Below, in pieces: positions 41,408 to 48,832 of a stretch of DNA of 64,000 bases. Position numbers and translations under genes: made by a program. The notes beneath the pieces are model-generated. The model saw nothing but the letters and a program-made list of their open reading frames with translations. It was not told the origin of the DNA and ran no database searches. Positions within the stretch are counted from its first letter, which is position 1, and each line of letters starts with the position of its first letter. Location: contig JBILWM010000001.1 in NCBI GenBank assembly GCA_044369905.1, forward strand, positions 1 through 64,000, in the 5' to 3' direction. Source of the DNA: UBA967 sp044369905. GTDB lineage: Bacteria; Verrucomicrobiota; Verrucomicrobiia; Chthoniobacterales; Terrimicrobiaceae.

Positions 41408-41893
41408 TCAGTGTTGGTTGATTTTTCTTTCACGGGCGGCTTCGAGTTCGAAAACGGCCTGTAAATCGCGAGGTCTTCCCATGGCGCGTTTTGCAATGAG
41501 TATACCCTCTAGAGTCAGAGTCATCATGCTGAAACCTGCCATTTCGATTGGTTCGCTCAACTTGAGGCATTCGCCGTATCCACCGATGCCTTTGACATTT
41601 CCAAGGCAGTCGAGTTGCCCCCAGTAGGTGGCGAGGTAGATGTTCTGAAATGGCTGCGTTGTGAGTTGCTCCGGCGAAAAAGGAATCCTTCCGGGCGTCA
41701 TGCGGTGATACGGATGCAAATCTTTGACCGCATCGAAAATGCGTCTGATGTTTTCGTTGCTCATATCGCAAACGACATCGACATCCGTTGTGAGAATCGA
41801 GGATCCCTGAAGAAAGGCAGCCAACCCGCCGCAGAGCACAAACTCCACCTTGGCCTCAACGAGTCGGCAGGCGATGGATTCCAGATTTGGCAC
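41408..41893 (-). CDS. Nucleotidyltransferase-fold protein
   Basis: The 161-residue protein has a minimal nucleotidyltransferase motif, EFVLCGGLAAFLQGSS near 17-32 followed by TTDVDVVCD near 35-43, whose two Asp residues would bind metal. A C-terminal helical region includes LTLEGILIAKRAMGRPRDLQ. It resembles small NTases of toxin-antitoxin or MNT-type systems (DUF6036-like). It uses a GTG start that lies 38 bases inside the upstream small gene, so the two must be co-expressed. Both sit inside the gcv operon and have no evident link to glycine cleavage. Its substrate is unknown. Confidence 0.72.
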   Translation of the reverse strand: MPNLESIACRLVEAKVEFVLCGGLAAFLQGSSILTTDVDVVCDMSNENIRRIFDAVKDLHPYHRMTPGRIPFSPEQLTTQPFQNIYLATYWGQLDCLGNVKGIGGYGECLKLSEPIEMAGFSMMTLTLEGILIAKRAMGRPRDLQAVFELEAARERKINQH

Positions 41894-42086
41894 GGGTTTG
41901 ATTCAGGGCTTCTTGAAGGGCTTCCGCTTGGTTGAGGGCGATATCGTTTTGCCGGATTTTTTGGGTGGGCGTGAGTCGGAGGTTTTCGTCGATCAAGGAA
42001 ATATCGATGCCATAAGCCTCGGCGCGCTGAACAGCCGTCATGTGCTTGGTGGCTTCGCAAAAATCCTCGAGCTCCGCGAGGGTCAT
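41856..42086 (-). CDS. Small helical protein, partner of the nucleotidyltransferase
   Basis: The 76-residue acidic/helical protein (MTLAELEDFCEATKHMTAVQ, then RAEAYGIDISLIDENLRLTP) matches no family I can name. It is similar in size and placement to the small partners of NTase-type toxin-antitoxin pairs. Its start overlaps the gcvH stop by 4 bases (ATGA), and its end overlaps the nucleotidyltransferase by 38 bases. The helix-rich C-terminus (ALNQAEALQEALNQTRAKSG) may dimerise. An antitoxin role is inferred from position only. Confidence 0.6.
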   Translation of the reverse strand: MTLAELEDFCEATKHMTAVQRAEAYGIDISLIDENLRLTPTQKIRQNDIALNQAEALQEALNQTRAKSGIHRLPTR

Positions 42087-42463
42087 GCTCCGATCTGCTC
42101 CTGGTAGGCGGCGGCGTCTTTGAGGGCGGCGAGTTCGGCGTCGTCGGCGATACGGATTTTAAAAATCCAGCCTGCGCCGAAGGGGTCGGTGTTGAGGAGC
42201 GAGGGGTCGGCTTCGATGGCTTCGTTGCGTTCGACGACCTCGCCGCCGACCGGCGCGTAGATGTCGCTGGCGGCTTTCACGGATTCGACGACAGCGGCGA
42301 CATCTCCGGCTTTGACGGATTTTCCAATTGCGGGAGGCTCGGCAAAAACGATGTCAGTGAGTTCGGCTTGGGCGTGGTCGGTTATGCCGACGGTTCCGGT
42401 GTCGCCCTCGACGAGAATCCACTCGTGGGAGGTGGCGTAGCGCAGGTTTTCAGGAATGTTCAT
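42083..42463 (-). CDS. gcvH: Glycine cleavage system H protein
   Basis: The 126-residue lipoyl carrier shuttles the aminomethyl group between P-, T- and L-proteins. It has LRYATSHEWILVEGDTGTVG at residues 7-26 and the lipoylation site Lys63 in VVESVKAASDIYAPV, followed by GEVVERNEAIEADPSLLN and GWIFKIR. Length is normal. It overlaps gcvT by four bases (ATGA) upstream and the small cassette gene downstream in the same way, so translation is coupled across the junctions. Confidence 0.96.
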   Translation of the reverse strand: MNIPENLRYATSHEWILVEGDTGTVGITDHAQAELTDIVFAEPPAIGKSVKAGDVAAVVESVKAASDIYAPVGGEVVERNEAIEADPSLLNTDPFGAGWIFKIRIADDAELAALKDAAAYQEQIGA

Positions 42464-43521
42464 GGTTTTTTGTAGAATGGTTTTTTGACGATTTGGGCGC
42501 GGAACCGGCGGTCCCGCACTTCGATTTCGACCTCCTGCCCGATGTCGCAGTAAGCAGGCGGCAGATACGCCATGGCAATGCCGTAGCCGAGGCTCGGAGA
42601 AAGCGCACCGCTGGTGGTCTCGGTGACCGGCTCGCCGTTGACATAGACTTTGTAGTGCGGACGAACAGGCGGAGCCTTGTCGAGGACGCGTAGGGCGCAG
42701 AGTTTGTGGGGAAGGATGGAAGCCTTCTGGGCGAGAAGGACATCACGGCCGATAAATGCGGACTTCTTCAAATCGACGAAAAAGCCCAACCCAGCTTCGA
42801 GCGGGGTGCGGTCCGGTGACAGATCGGAGCCATTGAGCGGGTAGCACATTTCGAGGCGGAGTGTGTCGCGCGCACCGAGTCCGCAGGGGATCGCTCCGGC
42901 ATCAAGAGCGGCTTGCCAAGCGGCCGAGGCTTCGCTGGCGGGCATGACCCATTCGAATCCCGCCTCGCCGGTGTAGCCAGTGGTCGCAATGAACGAGCGG
43001 CCGGGCTGGATTTCCTCGACCCTGTTGCGTTCTGCGGGCATTGAGCGGTGGAAGAGTTTTTCAAAAACCGATGCGGCTTGCGGGCCTTGGATCGCGAGAG
43101 CGGCAAATTCGGCGCTGCTGTCCTCGAAATGCACGCCCGGCACGGCGTGCTGGCGCAGCCAAGCGGCATCCTCCGGGATTTTGGCGGCGTTCACGATGAG
43201 GAGATAACTTTCCTCCCCGAGGCGGTAGGCGATGAGATCATCAATCACGCCGCCGCGTTCATTGAGGAGGATCGTGTATTGGGCATGGCCGACCGGGAGC
43301 GCGGTGAGGTTGTTGGTTAGCAATCCATCAAGCCAGGCGGTGGATCCGGGGCCGCTCACGAAAAACTCGCCCATGTGGGAGATGTCGAAGACGCCGCTGG
43401 CTTCGCGGACGGCTTTGTGCTCCTGAAGGATTCCGGTGTATTGGACTGGCATTTCCCAGCCTGCGAATTCGACCATGCGGCCGCCGGTGGCAAGGTGTTG
43501 GTCGAAGAGTGGAGTTCGCAT
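42460..43521 (-). CDS. gcvT: Aminomethyltransferase (glycine cleavage T protein)
   Basis: The 353-residue protein transfers the methylene group to tetrahydrofolate and releases ammonia. It has MRTPLFDQHLATGGRMVEFA at the N-terminus, FDISHMGEFFVSG near 43-55, TNNLTALPVGHAQYTILLNE near 69-88, GGVIDDLIAYRL and TGYTGEAGFEWVMP. It lies first in the gcv cluster with about 50 bases before the FUSC-family gene. No riboswitch-like structure was found in that leader. Lipoamide dehydrogenase, the L-protein, is not in the window. Confidence 0.95.
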   Translation of the reverse strand: MRTPLFDQHLATGGRMVEFAGWEMPVQYTGILQEHKAVREASGVFDISHMGEFFVSGPGSTAWLDGLLTNNLTALPVGHAQYTILLNERGGVIDDLIAYRLGEESYLLIVNAAKIPEDAAWLRQHAVPGVHFEDSSAEFAALAIQGPQAASVFEKLFHRSMPAERNRVEEIQPGRSFIATTGYTGEAGFEWVMPASEASAAWQAALDAGAIPCGLGARDTLRLEMCYPLNGSDLSPDRTPLEAGLGFFVDLKKSAFIGRDVLLAQKASILPHKLCALRVLDKAPPVRPHYKVYVNGEPVTETTSGALSPSLGYGIAMAYLPPAYCDIGQEVEIEVRDRRFRAQIVKKPFYKKP

Positions 43522-43570
43522 AAGGCCCGCAAACTATGAGCAAACGGACGCCCTGCGCGAAGGACTTTTT

Positions 43571-44545
43571 TTACGCTTTTTGCATGCGTTCCGCAGGGGA
43601 GCGGGTGGCGAGGCTATGCAGCAAAAAACAAGCCGATCCGATGCAAAGACCAAGGGTTCCTGCACACATCCGCTCCATTGAATCGGTAATAAAGCGATCT
43701 GGCTGAGGCAAAATCGTTGCCGTCACAGCAAACATCGCCGCAGCCTGCCGGAAAACGGCGGCGTTGGCGGGCAGGCGCAGGGCGAACCACTCGAAGCCCC
43801 CGATGAGGGCTGACAGACCCAGCAGAAAAACAGCCAGATCGTTTCCCGAGCCGGTGATTGGAATCAAGAAAACCAACGCCACAATGATGCCGAGCAATCC
43901 GCCGAGGAATTTTTTTACCATGCCTCCGCCAGTCATTGTGAGAGCCAGGGCGGTCGTGAGGGATGACACCGTTGTAACATTTAACTGAACGGGCAAAAGC
44001 GTGCAGGCCGCGATGAGACCGCACACGGCTGCGGCACCGATCACCACGGCAGCGCCGGGCGGGGGACTCGGACTTTTGGCGGCCACGGGCTCTCGAAAAA
44101 AGGCCAAGCCCACCAGTGCCGCAGCCAGAGTGGCGGTGATCAGGGAAAAGAGATGAGCGAAGCCGAAAAAGATATCACGCGCCGGAAAAACAAACGACTC
44201 GGCAAACATCGCAACGATTCCGATGCCAAAGAGAATGCCACAGGCTGGACCAAAGCGCCGAAGCGCAAAAACCGTCCCCCAGCCGGTCAGGGTGAAAAAC
44301 AGGGGCAGCGAAATCCATTGTTCATTCGGAGCGAGCGTGAGGATGCCCACCCCGGCCAAGCAGCCGGCGAATGCGGAGAGGATGCGGCGGAAAAGTTCCG
44401 AGGCGCACTGGCAAGGCATGCCGCCGAGCAACTGCGCGAGGAGGACGGCAAGGAACGGTTGCGGGATATGAAAAATGGCAACAACCAGCGCGGCGAGGGC
44501 TGCAGCAAGACCTTGGCGCAACGCTCCGCTGGCGGCCTCAGTCAT
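43571..44545 (-). CDS. FUSC-family inner-membrane transporter
   Basis: The 324-residue membrane protein has about nine hydrophobic helices, and a charged stretch near 170-180 between two helix groups. The helices LAAALAALVVAIFHIPQPFL and PNEQWISLPLFFTLTGWGTV are typical of the FUSC/aromatic-acid-exporter family (AaeB-like), though it is shorter than AaeB (about 650). It is the third gene of a DUF1656-HlyD-FUSC operon, the arrangement of AaeXAB-type efflux pumps, and overlaps the HlyD gene by 8 bases. With the divergent TolC-like gene it would form a tripartite exporter of hydrophobic or aromatic acids. Confidence 0.75.
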   Translation of the reverse strand: MTEAASGALRQGLAAALAALVVAIFHIPQPFLAVLLAQLLGGMPCQCASELFRRILSAFAGCLAGVGILTLAPNEQWISLPLFFTLTGWGTVFALRRFGPACGILFGIGIVAMFAESFVFPARDIFFGFAHLFSLITATLAAALVGLAFFREPVAAKSPSPPPGAAVVIGAAAVCGLIAACTLLPVQLNVTTVSSLTTALALTMTGGGMVKKFLGGLLGIIVALVFLIPITGSGNDLAVFLLGLSALIGGFEWFALRLPANAAVFRQAAAMFAVTATILPQPDRFITDSMERMCAGTLGLCIGSACFLLHSLATRSPAERMQKA

Positions 44546-45638
44546 TTGGCGCAGGGGGTATGAAGCCGCGCTGCTCGACAGATTGAAGTGTCTCCAGGCG
44601 CCCGGCATCCGAAGCGCTGCGCGTGTCCACAATCACCGCCGCACGGCCGCCCATGCGGAAATCGCCTTCGCCTTCGAGAAGGATTCTTACGGGAAAACGC
44701 TGGGCCAGCTGCACGAAATCAAATGTCGGCTGGACCTGTGAGAAGACGCCCTCGCCGCCAGGCGTGGCTTTCGAAGCAGTGGTGAGTGGATAGACCGCCT
44801 TGGGAATGCCTTGAACAATTCCAGAGACCACCTTGCCGCGCTGCGCCATGAGATAGACTCTGGCGGACTGCCCAGGTTGGATACGGCCGAGATCGGTTTC
44901 GCGGAAACTCGCGAGCACGAACCAGACCGAGGAATCGACGAGGGAAAAAATCTGGTCCCCGGCCGAGGCGTAGGTGCCCGGTGCGATCTGAAGGTTTGTC
45001 ACATACCCATCACACGGCGCGTAGATTTTACAGTAAGATACTTTGAGTTTCGAATCGCGAAGGGCTGCAGCGGCCTGCTCCACGCGGGTGTTGCGTCCAT
45101 CGAACTCTCCGAGTTTGTTTCGTGCCCGTTCGACGGCGGCCTCGGCTTCACGCACGAGCGCGCGGGCGCTCTCGGCATCCGTTTGGGCCCGTTGAACTCG
45201 GTCGGGCGAGGTGAAATTTCCGGCAAGCAGTGGTTGGAGCCGCTGGTAGTGGGAATCGGCATAGTCCGCCTTGGCGCGGCGCTCGCGGAGTGTCGCCTCC
45301 GCAGCAGCGATCTCGTCGCGGAGAGCCTTCACATCAAGGCCGATCAACTCCAGATGGGCCTTGGCCTGTGCGGCGGCAGCCTCGTAGGGACGCGCATCCA
45401 ACTCAAAAAGCAGATCACCCCGTTTCACAGCTTGGTTGTCTCTGACATGAATGCGGGTAATCGATCCGCCCACCTGCGGGGCAACGCCCACGACATTCGC
45501 TCGCACCTCGGCATCCTCGGTGCGGGGGAAGGTTTGCAGGTTTTGCCAGACTGCGAATACGACAACGGCAGCGGTGCCAATGATCACAAGGCGGAGAACC
45601 CAGATGGGAAGGCCGTTTTTTTTCGGATCGGGATTCAT
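44538..45638 (-). CDS. HlyD-family membrane-fusion protein
   Basis: In this roughly 366-residue protein, a single N-terminal membrane helix (PIWVLRLVIIGTAAVVVFAV near 11-30) is followed by a lipoyl half-motif VGGSITRIHVRDNQAVKRGD near 56-75, a coiled-coil hairpin (about 85-165) and a beta-barrel with SKLKVSYCKIYAPCDGYVTN completing the lipoyl domain. These periplasmic adaptors bridge inner-membrane pumps and TolC. It starts at an ATG overlapping the DUF1656 stop (ATGA) and ends in the FUSC start, as expected for an AaeA-like member. Confidence 0.9.
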   Translation of the reverse strand: MNPDPKKNGLPIWVLRLVIIGTAAVVVFAVWQNLQTFPRTEDAEVRANVVGVAPQVGGSITRIHVRDNQAVKRGDLLFELDARPYEAAAAQAKAHLELIGLDVKALRDEIAAAEATLRERRAKADYADSHYQRLQPLLAGNFTSPDRVQRAQTDAESARALVREAEAAVERARNKLGEFDGRNTRVEQAAAALRDSKLKVSYCKIYAPCDGYVTNLQIAPGTYASAGDQIFSLVDSSVWFVLASFRETDLGRIQPGQSARVYLMAQRGKVVSGIVQGIPKAVYPLTTASKATPGGEGVFSQVQPTFDFVQLAQRFPVRILLEGEGDFRMGGRAAVIVDTRSASDAGRLETLQSVEQRGFIPPAPND

Positions 45639-45829
45639 CGCGCCGAGAAAAAGACAAGCCACACGCTGCCGGTGAGGGCTGCGAAGAGGCAGGGATACAT
45701 GATGGCCGCTGGACGCAGAACGGCGGCAAGGCCGAACCGGGACAGAAACTCGCCGAGCAACCATGTCCCCAGTGCGCCGACGATCATGCAAGCCAGCCAA
45801 GCGGGAAAGTAGGCACCGGCGACATCCAC
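45635..45829 (-). CDS. DUF1656 (AaeX-like) small membrane protein
   Basis: This small protein of about 64 residues has two hydrophobic helices (FPAWLACMIVGALGTWLLGE and a second near the C-terminus with YPCLFAALTGSVWLVFF). DUF1656 proteins are the first gene of AaeXAB-type pump operons and share this layout. The GTG at 45829 avoids collision with the divergent TolC-like gene. An ATG at 45895 would give 86 residues but would overlap that gene's start. It is translationally coupled to the HlyD gene. Its role in the pump is not known. Confidence 0.7.
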   Translation of the reverse strand: MDVAGAYFPAWLACMIVGALGTWLLGEFLSRFGLAAVLRPAAIMYPCLFAALTGSVWLVFFSAR

Positions 45830-45893
45830 GATCGGATCGCCTGAGGACTTGATCAATGCCAGCACTGCGGGCAGTTTGGCCGCGCCAATGTTC

Positions 45894-47276
45894 ATGCTCT
45901 TCGATAGCCGATGGCGGCTCATCTATACAACGCCAGTGATTGCTGTGGCGCTTGCATGGCTTTTTTCAGGGCTGGCATTTGCCGGGAATTCCACAATCCG
46001 CGAGACGCCGGTTTTCAAGGAATCGAAGTCCTACGATCTTGGGCGGTTGCTGGAACTCGGCATGGCGAACAATCCCAAAACCCGTGCGGCTTGGTTTCGT
46101 GCAGAGGCGGCGTATGCCGGTTCCCGCGAGGCGCGGGCGCCGTATTTTCCAAAAGTCGGAGCCGGCTTCGAGGGCGGAGTGGACAAGTGGTATACGCCGG
46201 CAATCCCTGCGCCGAATGTGTTCACCCGCCAGCAGGCCACGACGATTCTTTCGATCGAATACCTTCTTCTCGACTTCGGCAGGCGTGCGGCGGATGTGTC
46301 GCGTGCGGTGGCTCTCTTTGAGGCGGCAGGGTTTGTTTATGAAAGAAAACTGCAGGAGGTTGTGTTTGAAATTCAGAGCCGCTACTTCGCGCACGAGGCG
46401 GCTCTTTGGAAGGAGCGTGCGGCCGCCTCACTCCTTGAGTTCGCCAAGACAGCCGAACAAACGGTCGAGATGGAGGTGCGGAATGGGCTCTCGGCAAGGC
46501 CGGAACTCCTGCGGGCACGGAAAAATGTGCTCGATGCGCAATATGAACTCGAGGCCTCCCGCGCCTTGGTGCGGAACACGCTGGGCGAACTGTGCATCGC
46601 AGTCGGCATCCCAGCCAACTCGCGTCTTACACTCGCCTCAAACGACCTGCCCACGAGTTCGGGCGAGTTGCGCGAGAGTGCGGGCAAACTTATCGAGGCC
46701 GCTCTGACATCACGCCCCGATCTCGCCGCGCGGGCGGGGGATGTGCGTGCGAGCGAGGCGGCTAGCCAGCGTGCGGAGGCGGATTTTTTTCCCGAGGTGA
46801 AGCTCGAGGGCAACTACGCCTACTCGGCCTTCCAGTATGAGGCGGAGACCGGCAAGGATAAGGGAACGAATGCAGCTGGTATCAACGGATGTGGAGGCTT
46901 CATCACGGCGAAGTGGGATATTTTCGATGGCTTTGAGCGTGTGGAAAGGGTTCGCCAGCGGCGTGACGAGGAGAGCGCAGCAAAGGAAGAGCTTGAAGGC
47001 TCGCGTCTCGCCGCAATGCGGGATGTCTGGACGAGCTACCACGACACGCTCAGCGCGGCACGCCGAGTTGATTTTGCCGAGGGTTTTGTGGCATCTGCCC
47101 AAGAAAACCTCAACGCCGCCGAGGCAGCCTACAAGGCTGGTTTGAGCCAGATTTCTGAACTCACTGAGGCGGCAGGTCAATTAGCCGCCGCGCGTTCGGT
47201 GCGGGCGGGTGCCGTGGCGGACTACTCGACCAACCTCGCCGCTCTGGTCCTCGCTGTAGGCACGATGCCGAATTGA
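45894..47276 (+). CDS. TolC-like outer-membrane efflux protein
   Basis: The roughly 460-residue protein has a signal peptide (MLFDSRWRLIYTTPVIAVAL through GLAFAG) and two internally homologous halves with long helices: LGRLLELGMANNPKTRAAWF near 43-62, ATTILSIEYLLLDFGRRAAD near 113-132 and, in the second half, ITAKWDIFDGFERVERVRQR. This is the OEP/TolC fold, a trimeric outer-membrane and periplasmic tunnel. It is transcribed divergently from the DUF1656-HlyD-FUSC genes, with at most 65 bases between starts, so both sides may share regulation. Confidence 0.9.
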   Translation: MLFDSRWRLIYTTPVIAVALAWLFSGLAFAGNSTIRETPVFKESKSYDLGRLLELGMANNPKTRAAWFRAEAAYAGSREARAPYFPKVGAGFEGGVDKWYTPAIPAPNVFTRQQATTILSIEYLLLDFGRRAADVSRAVALFEAAGFVYERKLQEVVFEIQSRYFAHEAALWKERAAASLLEFAKTAEQTVEMEVRNGLSARPELLRARKNVLDAQYELEASRALVRNTLGELCIAVGIPANSRLTLASNDLPTSSGELRESAGKLIEAALTSRPDLAARAGDVRASEAASQRAEADFFPEVKLEGNYAYSAFQYEAETGKDKGTNAAGINGCGGFITAKWDIFDGFERVERVRQRRDEESAAKEELEGSRLAAMRDVWTSYHDTLSAARRVDFAEGFVASAQENLNAAEAAYKAGLSQISELTEAAGQLAAARSVRAGAVADYSTNLAALVLAVGTMPN

Positions 47277-47282
47277 GGCGGA

Positions 47283-48098
47283 TTACTCGACGATATCCTC
47301 GAGCGGGATCACCTGTCCCTTGGCGAGATTGCTCGTCGCGCAGCCGCGTTTGGAAGAGGCGATGAAGTCGAAGAATTCCTGCGCCTCGGGGCCCCATTCC
47401 AACTCGCGGGCTTTTTCCAACGCCGCCTTGACCGGCATTTCTGAGCGGAAAACGAGTTTGAATGCGCGGCGGATTTCCGTGCGGGTCTCAGCTTTGAAGC
47501 CTGCACGGCGAAGGCCGATGATGTTGATGCCGGATAGAAGATTGAAGAGTTGAGCCATCGAAAATGGCGGGATGTCTTTGTTGAACTGGGAGCCTCCGGC
47601 GATCATGGCACGCTTTCCGACTCGGACGAACTGGTGAAACACCGCACCTCCGCCCAGAACGGCTCCATCGCCCACTTGGACATAGCCGCCGAGAAGGCAG
47701 TTGTTCACGATCACGACTTCGTTTCCGACCTGCGCATTGTGCCCGAGATGGCATCCTACCATGAGGAAACATTTGTCTCCTACGCGCGTCATGGTGCCTT
47801 CTTTTGTGCCGCGATGGATGGTCACATATTCGCGGATGTGGTTGTGGCTGCCGATGACGACCGAGCTTTTGATCTCGGGCGAGTGGGCGTAGTCCTGCGG
47901 GGGAGCGCCTATGACAGCGCCATAGCCCACGGTGTTGCCTTCGCCGAGAGTCGTGTCGCCTTCGATGACGGCGTGGGCTTGGATCACGCAACCCGCGCCG
48001 ATCACAACGCCGGCTCCGATGATGGCACCGGGACCGACTTCGACATTTTCGCCCAGACGGGCTTCGGGTGAGATAATGGCTGTGGGATGGATTTTCAT
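47283..48098 (-). CDS. lpxA: UDP-N-acetylglucosamine acyltransferase
   Basis: The 271-residue protein catalyses the first step of lipid A synthesis, acylating UDP-GlcNAc from acyl-ACP. It has MKIHPTAIISPEARLGENVE and a long left-handed beta-helix of hexapeptide repeats (VGPGAIIGAGVVIGAGCVIQ). The catalytic region GCHLGHNAQVGN has His120 aligned with E. coli His125. A helical C-terminal domain follows after GINIIGLRRAGF, which is specific to LpxA. It overlaps radC by 4 bases and faces the TolC-like gene. Its presence and lptD show that the cell makes lipid A. Confidence 0.95.
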   Translation of the reverse strand: MKIHPTAIISPEARLGENVEVGPGAIIGAGVVIGAGCVIQAHAVIEGDTTLGEGNTVGYGAVIGAPPQDYAHSPEIKSSVVIGSHNHIREYVTIHRGTKEGTMTRVGDKCFLMVGCHLGHNAQVGNEVVIVNNCLLGGYVQVGDGAVLGGGAVFHQFVRVGKRAMIAGGSQFNKDIPPFSMAQLFNLLSGINIIGLRRAGFKAETRTEIRRAFKLVFRSEMPVKAALEKARELEWGPEAQEFFDFIASSKRGCATSNLAKGQVIPLEDIVE

Positions 48099-48793
48099 AT
48101 GACGCCTGCTTCCTTGAAACTGAAATACGGCACGCGACCACCATCCGGCGAGCCCAGGATGACATGGTCGATGAGATTGATTTGGAGGAAATGCGCGCCC
48201 TCTTTCAAATTCCGCGTGATTCGGTAATCCGCCGCGCTTGGTGAGGGATCACCGCTTGGATGGTTGTGCACGACAGCCACGGCGAACGCGCTGTGGACAA
48301 GTGCCTGGCGGAAAATCTCCCTCGGATGAGCGATGCATTCATTCAACGAGCCGAGGCTAATTTCCTCCATGCGGATGAGGCGGAGCTTTGTGTCCAAGAG
48401 GAGGACCCGCAGCGATTCCTGTCGCATGGCCATGAACTCATGGCCGAAGAAATCAAAAATTCGCTCCGCTGTGTCGAGGACCGGCGAGAGGGTTTTGCCG
48501 CGCGCGAGGCGTTTGCCGATCTCAAAGGCGGCCGCCATTTCGAGCGATTTGGCGGGGCCGATGCCCTTGGCGTGGCGGCGGATTTCCTTGGGCGTGCAGC
48601 GGGAGAGTTGTGCAAAGCCGCCACAATCGCGCAGGAGGTCGCGGGCGACAGCGAGCGCATTTTTTCCGGGAAGGCCGGTGCGGATGAAAATCGCCAGGAG
48701 CTCGGCATCCGAGAGCGCCTCGAATCCATGGCGCTCGGCTTTTTCGCGCGGACGCTCGTCCATCGGCATTTCCTGAAGGCGTGTGGATTCCAC
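48095..48793 (-). CDS. radC: RadC-family JAB-domain protein
   Basis: The 232-residue protein has an N-terminal helix-hairpin-helix-like region (ALSDAELLAIFIRTGLPGKN near 26-45, HAKGIGPAKSLEMAAAFEIG). A C-terminal metal-binding JAB/JAMM domain has His176, His178 and Asp189 in VVHNHPSGDPSPSAAD. The name RadC is historical; a repair role is doubtful and the true function is not established. ATG 48793 is taken; ATG at 48769 or 48763 would also give the conserved DERPREK start. It overlaps lpxA by four bases. Confidence 0.93.
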   Translation of the reverse strand: MESTRLQEMPMDERPREKAERHGFEALSDAELLAIFIRTGLPGKNALAVARDLLRDCGGFAQLSRCTPKEIRRHAKGIGPAKSLEMAAAFEIGKRLARGKTLSPVLDTAERIFDFFGHEFMAMRQESLRVLLLDTKLRLIRMEEISLGSLNECIAHPREIFRQALVHSAFAVAVVHNHPSGDPSPSAADYRITRNLKEGAHFLQINLIDHVILGSPDGGRVPYFSFKEAGVI

Positions 48794-48832
48794 GGGTGCA
48801 GGCTAATCAGCTTCGATCTGAAAAATCCAGCC

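Noticed and set aside
43522..43570. Possible glycine riboswitch ahead of gcvT
   Set aside because: The 49-base leader is too short for a glycine aptamer and shows no suitable paired elements.
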